DNA of 64,000 bases from Methylobacterium thuringiense. GTDB taxonomy: Bacteria; Pseudomonadota; Alphaproteobacteria; Rhizobiales; Beijerinckiaceae. A program made the translations under genes and the position numbers. Below the pieces are notes generated by a model. The model did no database searches. It worked only from the letters and a program-made list of their open reading frames with translations, and was not told the DNA's origin. The stretch lies in the NCBI RefSeq assembly GCF_022179645.1, contig NZ_BPRA01000009.1:62001-126000 (forward strand), in the 5' to 3' direction. Position 1 is the first letter of the stretch; each line of letters starts with the position of its first letter. Below are positions 19,079-28,406 of this stretch, one piece after another.

Positions 19079-20506
19079 ATGCACGACATCCGCGCTATCC
19101 GCGAAAACCCGGAGGCCTTCGACTTCGACCTCGCCCGTCGCGGCCTCGCGCCGCTGGCCGCAGCGCTGATCGCGCTGGACGACGCACGAAAAAGCGCGGT
19201 GTCGGCGGCACAGGCCAACCAGGAGCGGCGCAACGCGCTCTCCAAGGAGATCGGCGGCGCCAAGAAGGCCAAGGACGAAGCGCGGGCCGCCGAACTGATG
19301 GCCGAGGTCGCCCGGCTCAAGGAAGACTCTTCGCGGTTGGACGGCGAGCAGGGCCAGGCGGCCAAGACCCTCGACGACGAACTCGCAAAAATCCCGAACC
19401 GGCCGAAGGCCGACGTGCCGCCCGGCGCCGACGAGCACGGCAACGTCGAATACCGCCGCTTCGATTCCGAGCGCGAGCGTCTGACGGAAGGCCGCGAGCA
19501 TTTCGAGCTCGGCGAAGCCACCGGAATGATGGATTTCGAGGCGGCGGCCCGGATGTCGGGCTCGCGCTTCGTGGTGCTGAAGGGACAACTCGCGCGGCTG
19601 GAGCGGGCGATCGGGCAGTTCATGCTCGACCTGCACACGGGCGAGCATGGTTATTTGGAAGTCGCGCCGCCGATCCTCGTGCGGGACGAGGCGATGTTCG
19701 GCACGGCGCAGTTGCCGAAGTTCGAAGACGATCAATTCTTTGCCGGGAACACTTTGGAAATCGAAAGGGGAGTTTCTGAAGCCCTCAATTATCTGGAATC
19801 AACGGATCCGATCGTTGACGATGGTAGCGAGGCGTCGAAGGCATTCGAAGAAAACGAGCGGCGAGGCGTGCGCGAACTCGTGCTGAAGTATAGCCGCCGT
19901 TGGCTCATTCCCACCGCCGAAGTCCCCCTCACAAATCTGGTGCGCGAACAAATCCTCGCCGAAGACGAACTCCCCCTCCGCTTCACGGCCCTCACCCCCT
20001 GCTTCCGCGCGGAAGCCGGCGCCGCGGGGCGCGATACGCGCGGGATGCTGCGGCAGCACCAGTTCAACAAGGTCGAGCTGGTCTCGATCACCGCGCCCGA
20101 AAAGTCGGCCGAGGAGCATGAGCGCATGCTCGCCTGCGCGGAGGCCGTGCTCAAAAAACTCGACCTGACCTACCGGGTCATGACGCTCTGCACCGGCGAC
20201 ATGGGTTTCGCCAGCCAAAAGACCTACGACATCGAGGTCTGGGTGCCGGGCCAGCAGACGTACCGCGAGATCTCGTCCTGCTCGGTCTGCGGCGATTTCC
20301 AGGCGCGGCGGATGAACGCGCGGTACCGTGCCAAGGACGGCAAACCGGCCTTCGTGCACACGTTGAACGGCTCGGGCGTCGCGGTCGGCCGGGCGCTGAT
20401 CGCTGTGATGGAAAACTACCAGAACCCGGATGGAAGCGTCACGATTCCGTCCGTGCTGCAGCCCTATATGGGCGGCCTCAACCGGATCGAGGGACCGAAA
20501 GCCTGA
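19079..20506 (+). CDS. serS: Seryl-tRNA synthetase
   Basis: 475 residues. The N-terminal tRNA-binding coiled coil (about residues 25-105) precedes the class II core: [16 protein letters not shown], motif 2 [20 protein letters not shown], and motif 3 [18 protein letters not shown]. Charges tRNA-Ser, and tRNA-Sec where present. It contains a moderately AT-richer stretch around 19,720-19,880 but the frame is intact. Its last base overlaps the surE start, so the two are coupled. Confidence 0.96.
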   Translation: MHDIRAIRENPEAFDFDLARRGLAPLAAALIALDDARKSAVSAAQANQERRNALSKEIGGAKKAKDEARAAELMAEVARLKEDSSRLDGEQGQAAKTLDDELAKIPNRPKADVPPGADEHGNVEYRRFDSERERLTEGREHFELGEATGMMDFEAAARMSGSRFVVLKGQLARLERAIGQFMLDLHTGEHGYLEVAPPILVRDEAMFGTAQLPKFEDDQFFAGNTLEIERGVSEALNYLESTDPIVDDGSEASKAFEENERRGVRELVLKYSRRWLIPTAEVPLTNLVREQILAEDELPLRFTALTPCFRAEAGAAGRDTRGMLRQHQFNKVELVSITAPEKSAEEHERMLACAEAVLKKLDLTYRVMTLCTGDMGFASQKTYDIEVWVPGQQTYREISSCSVCGDFQARRMNARYRAKDGKPAFVHTLNGSGVAVGRALIAVMENYQNPDGSVTIPSVLQPYMGGLNRIEGPKA

Positions 20507-21270
20507 TGCGCATTCTCGTCACCAACGACGACGGCATCCATGCGCCGGGCCTGGAGACGCTCGAGGGCATCGCCCGCCAGCTCAGCGACGACGTCTGGGT
20601 CGTCGCGCCGGAATACGACCAGTCCGGCGTCTCGCACTCGCTCTCGCTGAACGACCCGCTGCGGCTGCGTCAGATCTCCGAAAAGCGTTTTGCGGTGAAG
20701 GGCACGCCGTCGGACTGCGTGATCATGGGCATCGCCCACATCCTCGCCGAGCATAAGCCGGACCTCGTGCTCTCGGGCGTCAACCGCGGCCAGAACGTCG
20801 CCGAGGACGTGACCTATTCGGGCACCATCGCCGCCGCGATGGAGGGGACGATCCTCGGCGTGAAGTCGATCGCGCTGAGTCAGGCCTATGGCCATGGCGG
20901 CCGGGCCGGGATCAAGTTCCAGTGCGCGGCGGAACATGGCGCAGGCGTCGTGCGAAAAATCCTGGAGATCGGGATCGAGCCCGGCATCGTCGTCAACGTG
21001 AACTTTCCCGACTGCGAACCCGGCGACGTGCAGGGCACCTCGGTGGCCGCGCAGGGCCAGCGCAACCAAGCGCTGCTCGCCATCGATGCGCGTCATGACG
21101 GGCGCGGAAACCCGTATTTCTGGCTCGCCTTCGCCAAGGCCCGGTTCGAGCCGGGCAACGGCACCGACCTGAAGGCCATCGCCGAGAACCGCATCTCGGT
21201 GACGCCCCTGCGCCTCAACCTCACCGACGAGCCGACGCTCACGCGCTTCGCCCAGGCCTTCGAGGACTGA
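20506..21270 (+). CDS. surE: 5'/3'-nucleotidase SurE
   Basis: 254 residues. The metal-binding N-terminus [15 protein letters not shown], the SGVSHSLSL loop and SGVNRGQNVAEDVTYSGT are diagnostic of SurE phosphatases, which dephosphorylate nucleoside monophosphates and are linked to survival in stationary phase. It starts on the last base of serS and is followed after 5 bp by pcm, giving the surE-pcm-nlpD order also seen in E. coli. Confidence 0.96.
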   Translation: MRILVTNDDGIHAPGLETLEGIARQLSDDVWVVAPEYDQSGVSHSLSLNDPLRLRQISEKRFAVKGTPSDCVIMGIAHILAEHKPDLVLSGVNRGQNVAEDVTYSGTIAAAMEGTILGVKSIALSQAYGHGGRAGIKFQCAAEHGAGVVRKILEIGIEPGIVVNVNFPDCEPGDVQGTSVAAQGQRNQALLAIDARHDGRGNPYFWLAFAKARFEPGNGTDLKAIAENRISVTPLRLNLTDEPTLTRFAQAFED

Positions 21271-21275
21271 GCCGC

Positions 21276-21944
21276 ATGACGATCGCGGGGGAGGGCGACG
21301 ACGCCTCTGCGATCGGCGACGCCGCCTTCGTGCTGCTGCTGCGCGAGCGCGGCGTGCGCGACATGGGCATCCTGCGGGCGATGGAGGGGGTGCCGCGCGA
21401 GCGTTTCGCCCCCCCGGCACTCTGCGCCCATGCCCGCCGCGACATCGCCCTGCCGCTCCCCTGCGGACAGAGCATGACGGCGCCGACGACGGTGGCGGCG
21501 ATGCTCGGACTGCTCGGCGTACCGGCCGGCGCCCGCGTCCTCGAGATCGGCACCGGCTCGGGCTACGTCACCGCGCTGCTGGTGCATCTCGGCAGCGGCC
21601 ATGTCCGCAGCCTGGAGCGCTATGCCGGGCTCGCCCGCGCGGCCCGCGACCGCCTCGGCAGCGATCTCGCCGACGCCACCGTGGAGATCGGCGACGGGCT
21701 CGATGCGGACGCGATCGGGGAGGGGCGGTTCGATCGCATCCTCGTCAACGGCGCCTGCCGGGAGATTCCACCGCATCTCGTCGCGGCGCTCGCGCCGGGC
21801 GGACGGCTGGTCGGAGCCGTCGCGGCAGGGCAGGGCACCCACCTCGCCGTCGTCGACCGCGCCGCCGAAGGCGGCCTCGCAAGACGAGCGGAGATGAGGT
21901 GCCGCCTGCCTCCGTTGACGCCGGGCCGCGCGCACGTGCTCTGA
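21276..21944 (+). CDS. pcm: Protein-L-isoaspartate O-methyltransferase
   Basis: 222 residues. Signatures: LPLPCGQSMTAPTTVAAML substrate loop, SAM motif I VLEIGTGSGYVTALL, and FDRILVNGACREIPPHL. It methylates isoaspartyl residues of aged proteins so they can revert to aspartate. It follows surE closely and precedes the nlpD-like gene by 132 bp. Confidence 0.93.
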   Translation: MTIAGEGDDASAIGDAAFVLLLRERGVRDMGILRAMEGVPRERFAPPALCAHARRDIALPLPCGQSMTAPTTVAAMLGLLGVPAGARVLEIGTGSGYVTALLVHLGSGHVRSLERYAGLARAARDRLGSDLADATVEIGDGLDADAIGEGRFDRILVNGACREIPPHLVAALAPGGRLVGAVAAGQGTHLAVVDRAAEGGLARRAEMRCRLPPLTPGRAHVL

Positions 21945-22076
21945 CGGCACCGGCACGGTCGCGGTTGGTTCCCGGCCCTCGCAAATGCGGCACAAGCTTG
22001 GTGAACGGGAACGGTTGTTTAACCTGAATCCCGTTTGAATGACGTCATCAAGTTGCGTCTGTAAGCGGGTGCGTCG

Positions 22077-23321
22077 ATGCGAGTTCGAGGGGCTAGTCGT
22101 GGGTGGAAGACGCTGTCGCGGCTTGCGCTCATCGGAATGATCGGAGGCGGCGCGGCCGCCTGTTCGTCGGATGCGTCGCGCCTCGGCACGCCGTTCTCCA
22201 ATCCATTCGCATCGAACGAGCCCTCGGCGACGGGGAGCCTCGGCGACGGCGGCGAGGCCGACATGGCCGCGGCGCCCGCCATCCGCACCCCGCGCATCCA
22301 GTCGCAGGAACTCGCCGCGCCCGGCGCGACGATGTCGCCGCGCTCCGCGCCGAGCCGCGTTGCGGCCTCCGAGCCGTTCTCCGGCGCCGTCGACGGCATG
22401 AACCCGTCCGCCGGCAAGGCCATGACGCCCCGCGTCTCGCCGGTCGCCCCGCAGCCGAAGCTCGTCTTCGGCAAGGGCGCGAACGGCACCCCGAAGATCG
22501 ACAAGGCCGCCGAAGCCCGGCGCGAGGCCGAGACCCGCAAGGAGGCCGAAGCCTCGAAGCAGGCCGAGGCCAAGAAGGCCGCGGAGGCCCGCAAGGCCGC
22601 CGAGGCGAAGAAGCAGGCCGAACTCGACGCCAAGAAGTCGCCCAAGCACGCGACCAAGGCCGCCGACGAGAAGCACGCCAAGGCAGAGACCAAGCCTGAG
22701 CTCAAGGCCGACAAGAAGGCCGAGGCCAAGCGCGAAGTCGAGGCGAAGGCTGCCAAGGAGGCCAAGGCCGACGCTCAGAAGAAGGTCGCCGAGGCCAAGG
22801 CGGCAGAAGCCTCCGCGAAGGCCTCCGCGAAGGAGACCAAGCAGGCTGCCGCCAAGGAGACGAAGCCCGTCGCCAAGGAGGCCGAGAAGGCCGCTCCCGT
22901 GAAGGTCGCGAGCGTCGAGCCCACCACGACCGCCTCGGTCAAGGCCGACGCGAACGAGTCGTTCCGCTGGCCGGCCAAGGGCCGCGTCATCAACGGCTAC
23001 GGCTCCTCGGGCAACGAGGGCATCAACATCGCCGTGCCGGAGGGAACCCCGGTGAAGGCCGCCGAAGACGGCACCGTCGCCTATGCCGGCTCGGACGTGA
23101 AGGGCTACGGCAAGCTCGTCCTGGTGCGCCACACCAACGGCTACGTCTCGGCCTACGCCCATAACGGCGAGCTCGACGTGCGCCCCGGCGAGAAGGTCAA
23201 GCGCGGCCAGACCATCGCCAAGTCCGGCGCCACCGGCAACGTCACCTCGCCCCAGCTTCACTTCGAAATCCGCAAGGGCGCGACCCCGGTCGACCCGATC
23301 CCCCACCTCGCCAGCAATTGA
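22077..23321 (+). CDS. nlpD: NlpD-type lipoprotein with degenerate LytM (M23) domain
   Basis: 414 residues. A hydrophobic leader ends at Cys29 (GGGAAAC), consistent with a lipoprotein. Residues about 140-290 are an Ala/Lys/Glu-rich helical region, and the last 110 residues form an M23/LytM domain. The first metal motif, usually HxGID, reads NEGINI, so a Zn ligand His and Asp are missing, while HTNGYVSAYAH and LHFEIR remain. This is the pattern of E. coli NlpD, which lacks activity itself and activates cell-separation amidases. The surE-pcm neighbourhood supports the NlpD assignment. No LysM domain was seen. Confidence 0.85.
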   Translation: MRVRGASRGWKTLSRLALIGMIGGGAAACSSDASRLGTPFSNPFASNEPSATGSLGDGGEADMAAAPAIRTPRIQSQELAAPGATMSPRSAPSRVAASEPFSGAVDGMNPSAGKAMTPRVSPVAPQPKLVFGKGANGTPKIDKAAEARREAETRKEAEASKQAEAKKAAEARKAAEAKKQAELDAKKSPKHATKAADEKHAKAETKPELKADKKAEAKREVEAKAAKEAKADAQKKVAEAKAAEASAKASAKETKQAAAKETKPVAKEAEKAAPVKVASVEPTTTASVKADANESFRWPAKGRVINGYGSSGNEGINIAVPEGTPVKAAEDGTVAYAGSDVKGYGKLVLVRHTNGYVSAYAHNGELDVRPGEKVKRGQTIAKSGATGNVTSPQLHFEIRKGATPVDPIPHLASN

Positions 23322-23344
23322 TTTGCTGGCTCAAGCGAGACACG

Positions 23345-23371
23345 CGGCGGCCCGAAAGGGCCGCCGTTTTT
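23345..23371 (+). terminator. Rho-independent terminator of nlpD
   Basis: Perfect 9-bp stem (CGGCGGCCC with GGGCCGCCG) around a GAAA tetraloop, followed by five T. It begins 24 bp after the nlpD stop. Confidence 0.9.
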
Positions 23372-23527
23372 CGTTCGTGGACGCCTCAAGGAACCCGGTC
23401 GCATTGGACCAGGTCGGCCGTGCGCCGACGCGGCGGATCGGACGTCCGCGAACCACAACACGGCGCGTCTTCTCGTACGATATCACTGCTGCTATATCAG
23501 GGGCGTGTCGTGATCGGACGAAACGCG

Positions 23528-23899
23528 ATGGGGGACGATGATCGACAGCTTCGACCGCTGGAATTCGTGGGCTCGAGCCGGAAGGATCTGATCGCGTTTC
23601 CCGAACTGGCGAGGCAGGATGTGGGTCACGCTCTCTATCTCGCTCAATTTGGTGCACGCGCTCCCGGCACGAAAATCCTCAAAGGTTTCGGCGGCGGTAG
23701 CGTGGTCGAGATCGTCGAAGATCACGATGGTGACACCTATCGCTGCGTCTATACGGTCCGCCTCGATCACGCGGTCTACGTGCTGCATGCTTTCAAGAAG
23801 AAATCGAAGCAAGGCAGCAAGACACCGAAGCACGATCTCGACGTGATCAGATCCCGCCTACATGAAGCCGAAGAGCGAGATCGCGCATCTGTGCCGTAG
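23528..23899 (+). CDS. HigB-like toxin (phage Gp49/RelE family)
   Basis: 123 residues from the ATG giving MGDDDRQLRP; a longer in-frame extension overlaps the nlpD terminator and is not believed. The core matches the Gp49/HigB group: LARQDVGHALYLAQFG, a strand YRCVYTVRLDHAVYVLHAF and KKKSKQGSKTP, the lysine-rich end typical of these ribosome-dependent mRNA interferases. An XRE antitoxin gene follows after 30 bp. Confidence 0.85.
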   Translation: MGDDDRQLRPLEFVGSSRKDLIAFPELARQDVGHALYLAQFGARAPGTKILKGFGGGSVVEIVEDHDGDTYRCVYTVRLDHAVYVLHAFKKKSKQGSKTPKHDLDVIRSRLHEAEERDRASVP

Positions 23900-23929
23900 A
23901 CCAGCTTACGTAGCCGAAAGGAGGCCGTA

Positions 23930-24241
23930 GTGTCGGATAGAGCAGAAACGAAGAGCGCCTTTCATGAGCTCGGATTACCGGACCCCGACGAGCTCGTCGT
24001 AAAATCCCGGCTGATCCGGTTTGCTGCCGAAGAAATTCGCCGTCGCGAGCTGACACAGAAGGAAGCCGGCGAGGTGCTGGGCCTCGACCAGCCGAACGTG
24101 TCGGCTCTCATGAACGAGAAACTCAGCCGTTTCTCCGTTCAGAAGCTGATGGTCCTCGTTGCCAAGCTGGGCTTCGCGGTCTCGATTCACGTCGAGGGCA
24201 GCGGATTGTCGCTGGACGTGCCTTTTCAGACCGCTGCTTGA
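23930..24241 (+). CDS. HigA-like XRE antitoxin
   Basis: 103 residues from a GTG start with a strong AAAGGAGG site 6 bp upstream. A helix-turn-helix (LTQKEAGEVLGLDQPNVSAL) occupies residues 40-60. This type (XRE, COG5606) pairs with Gp49-like toxins; it should bind the toxin and repress the operon. It is the second toxin-antitoxin pair of the window. Confidence 0.85.
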   Translation: MSDRAETKSAFHELGLPDPDELVVKSRLIRFAAEEIRRRELTQKEAGEVLGLDQPNVSALMNEKLSRFSVQKLMVLVAKLGFAVSIHVEGSGLSLDVPFQTAA

Positions 24242-24347
24242 GAGTCGGATCGAGCCACAAAGATCGGAGATGCAAGACGCGGCGGCGCCGATAGAACCGC
24301 CACGCGCAGTCACCACGTGAGAAAGGTTGCCGGCGACGGCCCGCGGC

Positions 24348-24725
24348 TCAGTTCCGTTGTGCCCCCTCGGCCGGCGGAGCCTGCAACTGTCCGTTCGGGC
24401 TGTGCTGGTCGACGGCCTGCGGCAGCAGTTTCGCGAGCGTCTCCAGCACCTGATCATAGGGGATGCCGAGTTTCTCGGCGATCTCCTTGGTATGCGAGTC
24501 GTTCAGCGCGTTGCGCAGGTCGTCGGTGGTGATCGGCTGGTTCTCGCCGCGGCCGAGCCAGGAATTCACCTGTTTGCCGTAGCCCGATTGCGCGAGCTGG
24601 TTGAGCAGGCCCTGCAGGCCGCCCGGAAAGACTTTCTCGACGATGCCCGGCAAGGCCGAAGCCACCGCCGTGCCGAGGGCACCGCCGAGCGATCCCTTGA
24701 TGCTGTCGATTATGCTCATCGCCAA
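24348..24725 (-). CDS. YidB-family (DUF937-related) protein
   Basis: 125 residues. A Gly/Ala-rich N-terminal helix region (GSLGGALGTAVASALPG) and the sequence VNSWLGRGENQPIT followed by a helical LRNALNDSHTKEIAEKLGI match the YidB/DUF937 group, cytoplasmic proteins of unknown role. The start may be this ATG or the one two codons later. It is encoded opposite to the toxin-antitoxin pair. Confidence 0.75.
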   Translation of the reverse strand: MAMSIIDSIKGSLGGALGTAVASALPGIVEKVFPGGLQGLLNQLAQSGYGKQVNSWLGRGENQPITTDDLRNALNDSHTKEIAEKLGIPYDQVLETLAKLLPQAVDQHSPNGQLQAPPAEGAQRN

Positions 24726-24842
24726 GGTTCCTTCGTCATCGACTGCCTGCCTGTCCGAGGCAGGTGGACTATCGAACCGTAAGACTACATGGCGGCGACG
24801 GTTTCAGCGACAACGCGTCGGCGCCGATGAGCTGCCGGGGTG

Positions 24843-25721
24843 TCAGCTTTCGAGCCGCTGCCCCAGCCGCCCGGCCAGATCCTGGATGAACTGGAACGCC
24901 GTGCGACCCGAACGCGAGCCGCGCGTCGTCGCCCATTCCAGCGCCTCGGCCCGCAGCCGCTCCGGCTCCACGGCGAGGGTATGGCGTTCGGCATAGGCGC
25001 GAATCATGGCGAGGTATTCGTCCTGGCTGCATTTGTGGAAACCGAGCCAGAGACCGAAGCGGTCCGATAGCGAGACCTTCTCCTCCACCGCCTCGCCGGG
25101 ATTGATCGCGGTGGAGCGCTCGTTCTCGACCATCTCGCGGGCGAGCAGGTGGCGGCGGTTCGAGGTGGCGTAGAACAGCACGTTCTCCGGCCGGCCCTCG
25201 ATACCGCCGTCGAGCGCCGTCTTCAGCGACTTGTAGGAGGTGTCGTCGGCGTCGAACGAGAGGTCGTCGCAGAAGACCAGCCAGCGATGCGGATCGGGCC
25301 GCAGCACCGCCATCAGATCGGGCAGGGCCTCGATGTCCTCGCGATGGATCTCGACGAGCTTCATCGGCAGCACGCCCTCCGCCCGGCGCCCGTTGATCTC
25401 GGCCTGCGCCGCCTTGACCAGCGAGGACTTGCCCATGCCGCGCGCGCCCCAGAGCAGGGCGTTGTTGGCCGGCAGGCCCTTGGCGAAACGCTCGGTGTTC
25501 TCGACGAGCAGGTCGCGCACCCGGTCGATGCCGGTGAGCAGGCCGATCGCGATGCGGTTGACCTTGGGCACCGCGATCAGCCGCCGCTCGGGTCCCCACA
25601 GGAAGGCATCCGCCGACCCGATGTCGGTGACGGGCGCGGGAGCGGGCACGGCACGCTCCAGCGCCGTCGCGATGCGTTCGAGGAGCGGAAGCAGGGTGCG
25701 GAGGGTGGGTTCGTCGGTCAT
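24843..25721 (-). CDS. DUF815 family ATP-binding protein
   Basis: 292 residues. The Walker A loop GARGMGKSSLVKA (about residue 92) and Walker B WLVFCDDLSF define a P-loop ATPase of the DUF815 group, related to AAA proteins. Sensor-like residues (FYATSNRRHLL) follow. Its physiological role is not established. It lies 37 bp downstream of the aminotransferase on the same strand. In many relatives it neighbours the nlpD/yajC region, in keeping with its place here. Confidence 0.85.
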   Translation of the reverse strand: MTDEPTLRTLLPLLERIATALERAVPAPAPVTDIGSADAFLWGPERRLIAVPKVNRIAIGLLTGIDRVRDLLVENTERFAKGLPANNALLWGARGMGKSSLVKAAQAEINGRRAEGVLPMKLVEIHREDIEALPDLMAVLRPDPHRWLVFCDDLSFDADDTSYKSLKTALDGGIEGRPENVLFYATSNRRHLLAREMVENERSTAINPGEAVEEKVSLSDRFGLWLGFHKCSQDEYLAMIRAYAERHTLAVEPERLRAEALEWATTRGSRSGRTAFQFIQDLAGRLGQRLES

Positions 25722-25758
25722 CGGCGATCTGACTGAGGATGAGGGAAGGTGCGGCGTA

Positions 25759-27150
25759 TCAAGCCGCCGGCATCGCCTCCAGCCCCTCCGCCTTGATCCA
25801 CGCCGCCGTGCGATCCAGCGCCCGGGTCAGGCGTTCGAACAGCGTGTCGATCTCGTCGGGCTCGATGATCAGCGGCGGGCAGACCGCGATACGGTCGCCG
25901 GTGAGGAAGCGCACGATCAACCCTTCTGCCTGGGCGAAGGCCACGCAGCGCGCAGCCACAGCAGCCTTCGGGTCGTATTGGCGCTTCGAGGCCTTGTCGG
26001 CGACGATTTCGATGCCGCCGATCAGGCCGATGCCGCGCGCCTCGCCGATCAGCGGATGGTCGCCGAGCGCCGTGAGCCTTGCCTGGAAGTGCGGTGCCTT
26101 CTCGGCGACGCGCGCGATGATGCGGTCGCGCTTGTAGATCTCGATGGTCTTGTTCGCGACGGCGCAGGCGACCGGGTGGCCGGAATAGGTGGTGCCGTGG
26201 CCGAAGCCGCCGAGCTTGGCGCTCTCGTCGAGCATCGCCCGGTAGAGCGGTTCGTCGATGGAGATGCCGCCGAGCGGCAGGTAGCCCGACGTCACCGCCT
26301 TGGCGAAGGAGATCGTGGCCGGCCGCATGCCGAGGGACTGGCTTCCGAACCAGTTCCCGGTCCGGCCGAAACCGCAGATGATCTCGTCGGCGACGAAGCG
26401 GATGTCGTAGCGGTCGAGCACCGCCTGCACCTTCGCGAAATAGTCCGCGGGCGGCAGGATCGCGCCACCCGCGCCCATTACCGGCTCGGCGAAGAAGGCG
26501 GCGACGGTGTCCGGGTCCTCGGCCAAGATCTGCGCTTCGAGGGCGTCGGCAAGGCGTTGCGAGAAGGCTTCCTCGGTCTCGCCGGCCTCGGCGCCGCGAT
26601 AGTGGTGCGGGCAGGCGACGTGGTGGAAACCCGGGATCGGCAGGTCCCAGTCGGCGTGGTTGGCGGCGAGCCCGGTCAGCGAGGCGGTCGCGACGGTGAC
26701 GCCGTGATAGCCCTTGCGATGGGACAGAATCTTTTTCTTTCTCGGGCGTCCCAGCGCGTTGTTCATGTACCAGATGAGCTTCACCTGGGTGTCGTTCGCC
26801 TCCGATCCCGAGGAGGTGAAGAAGATCTTCGAGGTCGGGACCGGCATCAGCTCCTTCAGCGTCTCGGCGAGCTCGATCGCCGGGTCGTGGCTGCGGCCGG
26901 AGAACAGATGCGTGAAGGGCAGGCGCGACATCTGCTCGGTGGCGGCCTCGACGAGCTCTTCGTTCGAGTAGCCGAGCGCCGTGCACCAGAGGCCGGCCAT
27001 GCCTTCGAGGTAGGGGCGGCCGTCGGTGTCGTAGACCCAGACACCATGGCCGCGCTCCAGCACCAGCGGGCCGGTTTCGCGAAACGTCGCGAGGTTGGTG
27101 TAGGGGTGGACGAGGGTCTCGACGTCGCGGGCGGCGATGTTCGACAGCAT
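25759..27150 (-). CDS. Class III aminotransferase (PLP-dependent)
   Basis: 463 residues, typical of omega-amino acid:pyruvate or polyamine aminotransferases. PLP-binding features: SSGSEANDTQVKL, HGVTVATASLTG, FVADEIICGFGRTG and the Schiff-base lysine in SFAKAVTSGYLPLGG. It moves amino groups from a terminal amine donor to a keto acid; the exact donor cannot be read from sequence. It is divergent from the cysteine-cluster gene at 27257. Confidence 0.9.
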   Translation of the reverse strand: MLSNIAARDVETLVHPYTNLATFRETGPLVLERGHGVWVYDTDGRPYLEGMAGLWCTALGYSNEELVEAATEQMSRLPFTHLFSGRSHDPAIELAETLKELMPVPTSKIFFTSSGSEANDTQVKLIWYMNNALGRPRKKKILSHRKGYHGVTVATASLTGLAANHADWDLPIPGFHHVACPHHYRGAEAGETEEAFSQRLADALEAQILAEDPDTVAAFFAEPVMGAGGAILPPADYFAKVQAVLDRYDIRFVADEIICGFGRTGNWFGSQSLGMRPATISFAKAVTSGYLPLGGISIDEPLYRAMLDESAKLGGFGHGTTYSGHPVACAVANKTIEIYKRDRIIARVAEKAPHFQARLTALGDHPLIGEARGIGLIGGIEIVADKASKRQYDPKAAVAARCVAFAQAEGLIVRFLTGDRIAVCPPLIIEPDEIDTLFERLTRALDRTAAWIKAEGLEAMPAA

Positions 27151-27256
27151 GGGCTTGATGTCTCGTCGGCGGCGATACGGGCCGCCACACTAACGGCCGG
27201 ATGCGCGCTCAGTAACCCTGGCTTCCGCCATTCGCCGCCGCAAAACGCCACCCGCG

Positions 27257-27796
27257 ATGCTCGACCCCGCCGCCATCGTCGCCACGCCGGCCCCGGGCCG
27301 CGCCTGCGGCGCCTGCACCCTGTGCTGCAAGGTCTACGATGTGCCGGCGGTGGAGAGCGTCGCCGGCCAATGGTGCCGGCATACCCGGGCTGGCCAGGGC
27401 TGCGGCATCCACGCGACGCGGCCGCAGCATTGCCGCAGCTTCCATTGTCTCTGGATGACGGAGAGCTGGCTTGGCCCCGAATGGAAGCCCGACCGCGCCA
27501 AGATGGTGCTGACGCTCGATCCGGTCAGCCGTTCGATGAACGTGCAGGTCGATCCCGGCCAACCGAACGTTTGGCGCCGGGAACCGTATTACGGACAGCT
27601 ACGGCGCTGGGCCGCGGCCTCACTGCCGCTCAAGCGCCACGTTCTCGTCCATCACAACAAGACGACGACGCTGGTGCTGCCCGACCGCGACGTGACGCTC
27701 GGCGTCTTCGCCGAGGGCGACCGCCTCGTCTCGCGCGAGCGCATGACGGCAGGCGGAATGACGGTGGATGTGGAGAAGGTCAGTCCGGTTGGCTGA
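27257..27796 (+). CDS. YkgJ-like cysteine-cluster protein
   Basis: 179 residues. The first 60 contain six or more cysteines in the order CGACTLCC ... GQWCRH ... GCGIHATRPQHCRSFHC, the zinc- or iron-chelating signature of the YkgJ/YxkI group. The rest is soluble without further motifs. The function of the family is unknown; metal binding is inferred from the cysteines. It converges with the 129-aa exported protein, with 9 bp between stops. Confidence 0.85.
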   Translation: MLDPAAIVATPAPGRACGACTLCCKVYDVPAVESVAGQWCRHTRAGQGCGIHATRPQHCRSFHCLWMTESWLGPEWKPDRAKMVLTLDPVSRSMNVQVDPGQPNVWRREPYYGQLRRWAAASLPLKRHVLVHHNKTTTLVLPDRDVTLGVFAEGDRLVSRERMTAGGMTVDVEKVSPVG

Positions 27797-27805
27797 GGGC
27801 GGCCC

Positions 27806-28195
27806 TCAGGCCATGCAGCGGCCGGGGACCATGCGGCGGGCCTCGGGGCCGACGAGGGAGCTGAGCGGAGCCTCGCAGCCCTCGCGGGTCATGCGGCGCG
27901 GCTTCGGCAGCATCTCTTTCTCGCTGGCGGTCGTACCGATGCTCGACGGAAGGGCCGGTGCGGAGCGGCTCTCGGACCGGGGCATCGTCGCCACGTGGAC
28001 CGGGGCGCCGTGGACCGGACTGATCGACAAAGACGCCGGGTGGGCGCCGGGAAGGTAGGGGGTCTGGACCGTCGGCGAAGCCGCGCTCTGCACCGGAACG
28101 AGTCTGTCGGCGCTCGCACGCACCGACGGCAGGACGAGCAACGTCAAAATCGCTGCCGGTCCACCAACGCCGAGAAGGAAGCCAGACCGAAGCAT
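27806..28195 (-). CDS. Small exported protein under a sigma-EcfG promoter, 129 aa
   Basis: The N-terminus MLRSGFLLGVGGPAAILTLL is a signal peptide or anchor; the remainder is Pro/Ser-rich with four cysteine/methionine-poor segments and a final RMVPGRCMA. I recognise no domain. A GGAG ribosome site lies 9 bp before the ATG and a perfect GGAAC-N16-CGTT promoter 41 bp upstream of the ATG, so it is predicted to be induced by PhyR signalling. It has the only coding region between ykgJ and the stress sRNA. Confidence 0.7.
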   Translation of the reverse strand: MLRSGFLLGVGGPAAILTLLVLPSVRASADRLVPVQSAASPTVQTPYLPGAHPASLSISPVHGAPVHVATMPRSESRSAPALPSSIGTTASEKEMLPKPRRMTREGCEAPLSSLVGPEARRMVPGRCMA

Positions 28196-28235
28196 CGCGA
28201 TGAACTCCAAAGGGAGCTTGACAGGTTGTCGGTAC

Positions 28236-28260
28236 AACGCCGATTGCGGCCGCCGGTTCC
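28236..28260 (-). promoter_or_regulatory. Sigma-EcfG promoter of the 129-aa exported protein
   Basis: On the minus strand the -35 is GGAAC (28260-28256), followed by 16 bp and CGTT (28239-28236). This is the alphaproteobacterial general stress sigma consensus with no mismatch. Expected transcription start about 28230, 35 nt before the ATG. Confidence 0.85.
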
Positions 28261-28406
28261 TCGACTGTTACGCTTCCGTTAAGCTTTCGTTTTCGACCTG
28301 TATCGACTTGATCCCAATGGCCACGCTTGGGCCGGTTTTCGACGGTTTCAGCGTTGCCGAAAAACGTCACCGCCAGAAAAATTCGATCGAGTCGCCGGGA
28401 AAAAGC

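Noticed and set aside
22008-22035. GGAAC and CGTT upstream of nlpD
   Set aside because: Spacer is 19 bp, outside the 16-17 range of sigma-EcfG promoters.
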